Shown in pieces: positions 13,230 to 15,053 of a stretch of DNA of 15,053 bases; within the stretch, counting starts at the first letter, position 1, and every line of letters begins with the position of its first letter. Where the stretch lies: assembly GCA_014380825.1 (NCBI GenBank), contig JACMJD010000137.1:1-15053 (forward strand). The letters are read 5' to 3'. The notes under the pieces are model-generated. The model saw only the letters and a list, made by a program, of their open reading frames with translations, made no database searches and was not told where the DNA came from. The position numbers were made by a program, and so were the translations under genes. Source of the stretch: Phycisphaerae bacterium. GTDB lineage: Bacteria; Planctomycetota; Phycisphaerae; Tepidisphaerales; Tepidisphaeraceae.

Positions 13230-15053
13230 TTAAGGAGCAGCCTGCGTGGTTGCTGCTGTCTGCCCAGTAAGCAGCGAATCGGCCTCTGTCGCACGCCCTT
13301 GCGCGGTCAACAGCGAGGTGAACCGTTCGATCGCCGCGCGCGTGCGAGGATGTTTCGGACCGAACACACGACGCATCCTGTCGATCGCGTCGCGATACAA
13401 CCGCTCGGCTTCCTCGTTTTTGCCCTGGTCATGCAGCGCCCCGGCCAGCGTGTGTTGGATGTACAGCGACCGCGGGTGATCCGCCGACGAGATCCTCCGG
13501 CTGATTTCCAGCGCTTCGCGCGCCAACGGTTCAGCGTCGGCCGGGCGCTTGCGCACGACGAGCGTCACCGCGAGGTTGTTCAGGCCAACCAGCGTGGAAG
13601 GATGCTCGGGCCCGAGAACTTTTCGCTGAAGCTCGAGCGTTTGCCGCGCCAGCGCCTCGGCTTCGTCCATTCGTCCCTGCAAGCGGCGAAGGGATGCCAG
13701 GTCGCTGAGCGTGTAGATCGTGTCGGGATGATTTTCGCCCAGCGTCGCACGGCGTTTCTCCAGCGCCTCGAGGAACAACGCGTCGGCGTCGGCGAATCGC
13801 CCGGTTTCCATCAACAGCCCGGCCAGGCGATTGATTACCGCGGCCAATCGTTGGCCGTTGTCTGGATTCGTTCGCCGCCAACTCTCCAGCACGCGACGAT
13901 AGAGCTTTTCGGCGTCGGCAAGATCACCGCGATCCTCAACCAGGTGGGCGAGGTTGAACGTCCACAGCACGGTCCTGGGATCATCCGGTCCAAACGCGCG
14001 CGTTCCGGTGCCGGCCGCTTCACGCCACAGCGGCTCGGCTTCGTTCAGGTTGCCGTTAGCACGCAGGACCAGTCCCAGATGATTGACCGACACGAGCGTA
14101 TCTTCGTGCTCGTTGCCGAGCAGCTTGCGACGAATTTCGAGTGCCGCCCGCGCGTGCGCGACCGCATCATCGTTGCGACCGAGCTCGTAATACGTCACCG
14201 CCAGCGTATTGCGCACGGCTGCTTCAACGAGCGGTTGAGCGGCGAACTTTTCATGAACCGTCGCGCTGGCCTTGTCGAGCGCTTCCTTCATGCTGCCTTC
14301 GCGGCCCTGCGCCTCTCGAGGATCGGCGGCGCCGAGCAGGTCCTCTCGAAGGAAATCGTTGATCGCCTGCGCGCTGGCCTGCGCGCGCTGCGCTTCGGTG
14401 CGCTGTCGTTCTGCCTCGACGAGCGCTGCTTTCGTCTTTGTCTGTTCTCGACGGATTCCCGTGATGTAGATGGCCGTGGCGGCGACGATCAGCCCGATCG
14501 TTGAGACCGCGAATGCGAACGCGACTCGATTGCGCCGGGCGAATTTGCGAAATCGATAGCGCGTCGAGACCGGCCCGGCGAGAAGCGGTTCGTTCGCCAG
14601 ATAACGTGCGACATCGCTTGCCACGCCGTTCGCGGTTTCGTATCGACGGGCGCGGTCCTTCTCCAGGCATTTCATCACGATCCAGTCGAGCTCGCCGCGA
14701 ACCGTCGCGCTGAGCTTGGCCGGTTCGATGCTGCGCTGCGCCGCGATCGACGGCAGCTTGTCGAGCGTCGACAGCCGCGCACTCGGCGTCGGCGGATCGA
14801 CTTCGCGGATGATCCGCTGCATCTCACCGTACGCCTTCGATCGCAGCTCACGTCCGTCGAACGGCGTGACGCCGGTGAGCAGCTCGTACAGCAGCACGCC
14901 CAGTGAATAGATGTCCGAGCGCGTATCGACATCCATGTTTCCGTGCGCCTGCTCGGGGCTCATGTATTCCGGCGTGCCGACCATGTGACCGAGTTGCGTG
15001 AAGATCGTGCGCTCGGTTAGTCGCTGACTCGTCGCCTTCGCGACGCCGAAATC
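13230..15053 (-). CDS. Membrane Ser/Thr protein kinase with TPR repeats (5' partial)
   Basis: The 607 visible residues are the C-terminal part of a kinase like its downstream neighbour. The window edge falls exactly at the DFG motif (DFGVAKAT), so the ATP-binding lobe and catalytic HRD loop are outside. Visible are the activation segment with [10 protein letters not shown], the [15 protein letters not shown] helix and the end of the kinase domain, with RARRYETA as the usual C-terminal kinase landmark. A single membrane span ([21 protein letters not shown], about visible residues 176-197) follows, then a charged coiled-coil-like segment and 42-residue TPRs with LGxxHPDT-like turns to the end. 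The Met codon at 14984 is internal, not the start. The stop TAA (13230-13232) is 103 bp before the next start, with no terminator hairpin seen between, so read-through into the second kinase is likely. Phosphorylation targets are unknown. Confidence 0.92.
   Translation of the reverse strand, partial: DFGVAKATSQRLTERTIFTQLGHMVGTPEYMSPEQAHGNMDVDTRSDIYSLGVLLYELLTGVTPFDGRELRSKAYGEMQRIIREVDPPTPSARLSTLDKLPSIAAQRSIEPAKLSATVRGELDWIVMKCLEKDRARRYETANGVASDVARYLANEPLLAGPVSTRYRFRKFARRNRVAFAFAVSTIGLIVAATAIYITGIRREQTKTKAALVEAERQRTEAQRAQASAQAINDFLREDLLGAADPREAQGREGSMKEALDKASATVHEKFAAQPLVEAAVRNTLAVTYYELGRNDDAVAHARAALEIRRKLLGNEHEDTLVSVNHLGLVLRANGNLNEAEPLWREAAGTGTRAFGPDDPRTVLWTFNLAHLVEDRGDLADAEKLYRRVLESWRRTNPDNGQRLAAVINRLAGLLMETGRFADADALFLEALEKRRATLGENHPDTIYTLSDLASLRRLQGRMDEAEALARQTLELQRKVLGPEHPSTLVGLNNLAVTLVVRKRPADAEPLAREALEISRRISSADHPRSLYIQHTLAGALHDQGKNEEAERLYRDAIDRMRRVFGPKHPRTRAAIERFTSLLTAQGRATEADSLLTGQTAATTQAAP

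Noticed and set aside
11066..13270. A 734-codon open frame on the plus strand opposite the second kinase gene
   Set aside because: It is antisense to a gene with intact kinase motifs and TPRs, is Arg-rich with no recognisable domain, and is what GC-rich coding DNA produces on its opposite strand.
13161..14504. A 447-codon plus-strand frame opposite the truncated kinase gene
   Set aside because: Antisense shadow of the TPR region; repeated Arg/Gln-rich composition follows from the TPR codons.

Overview
The window looks like a piece of a planctomycete chromosome, most likely from the Phycisphaerae side of the phylum. This rests on four things: (i) GC-rich DNA with few clear Shine-Dalgarno sites; (ii) two large proteins that begin with the short N-terminal tag of exported planctomycete proteins (SLEARRLLA and ALEKRRMFA); (iii) a cluster of membrane Ser/Thr kinases fused to kinesin-light-chain-type TPRs, next to an ECF-like sigma factor carrying the TTRWTLV motif; (iv) interspersed palindromic repeats. 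The taxonomic call is inference from gene content.

Layout, left to right. Positions 1-1713 (+) hold the 3' part of an ABC exporter half-transporter, with an in-frame palindromic element in its linker. A large inverted repeat (1758-1834) closes this gene and also supplies the stop codon of the convergent gene. On the minus strand, 6326 to 1826 is a probable two-gene unit: a cytoplasmic GH1 beta-glucosidase, then a 1020-residue, cysteine-free, PKD/Fn3-decorated protein with a gingipain-like (C25-like) core that lacks a catalytic cysteine. A 314-bp divergent intergenic region with several hairpins separates this unit from a 954-residue RTX-type calcium-binding repeat protein (6641-9505, +). A strong 12-bp hairpin ends that gene, again overlapping the stop codon of the convergent gene.

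From the right edge down to 9552, all on the minus strand, lies a signalling cluster: a 5'-truncated membrane Ser/Thr kinase with periplasmic/outer TPRs, a second complete kinase of the same design, an ECF-like sigma factor overlapping the second kinase by ATGA, and a 167-residue protein of unknown function. The simplest reading is that extracytoplasmic TPR domains sense or assemble something, the cytoplasmic kinase domains signal, and the co-translated sigma factor directs the transcriptional output; the small protein may be a regulator or partner.

The item most likely to be new is the cysteine-free C25-like protein with its own conserved-looking His/Asp cluster. The sigma/kinase cluster and the RTX modules are variants of known planctomycete and bacterial themes. 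No RNA genes, insertion sequences or CRISPR arrays were seen.
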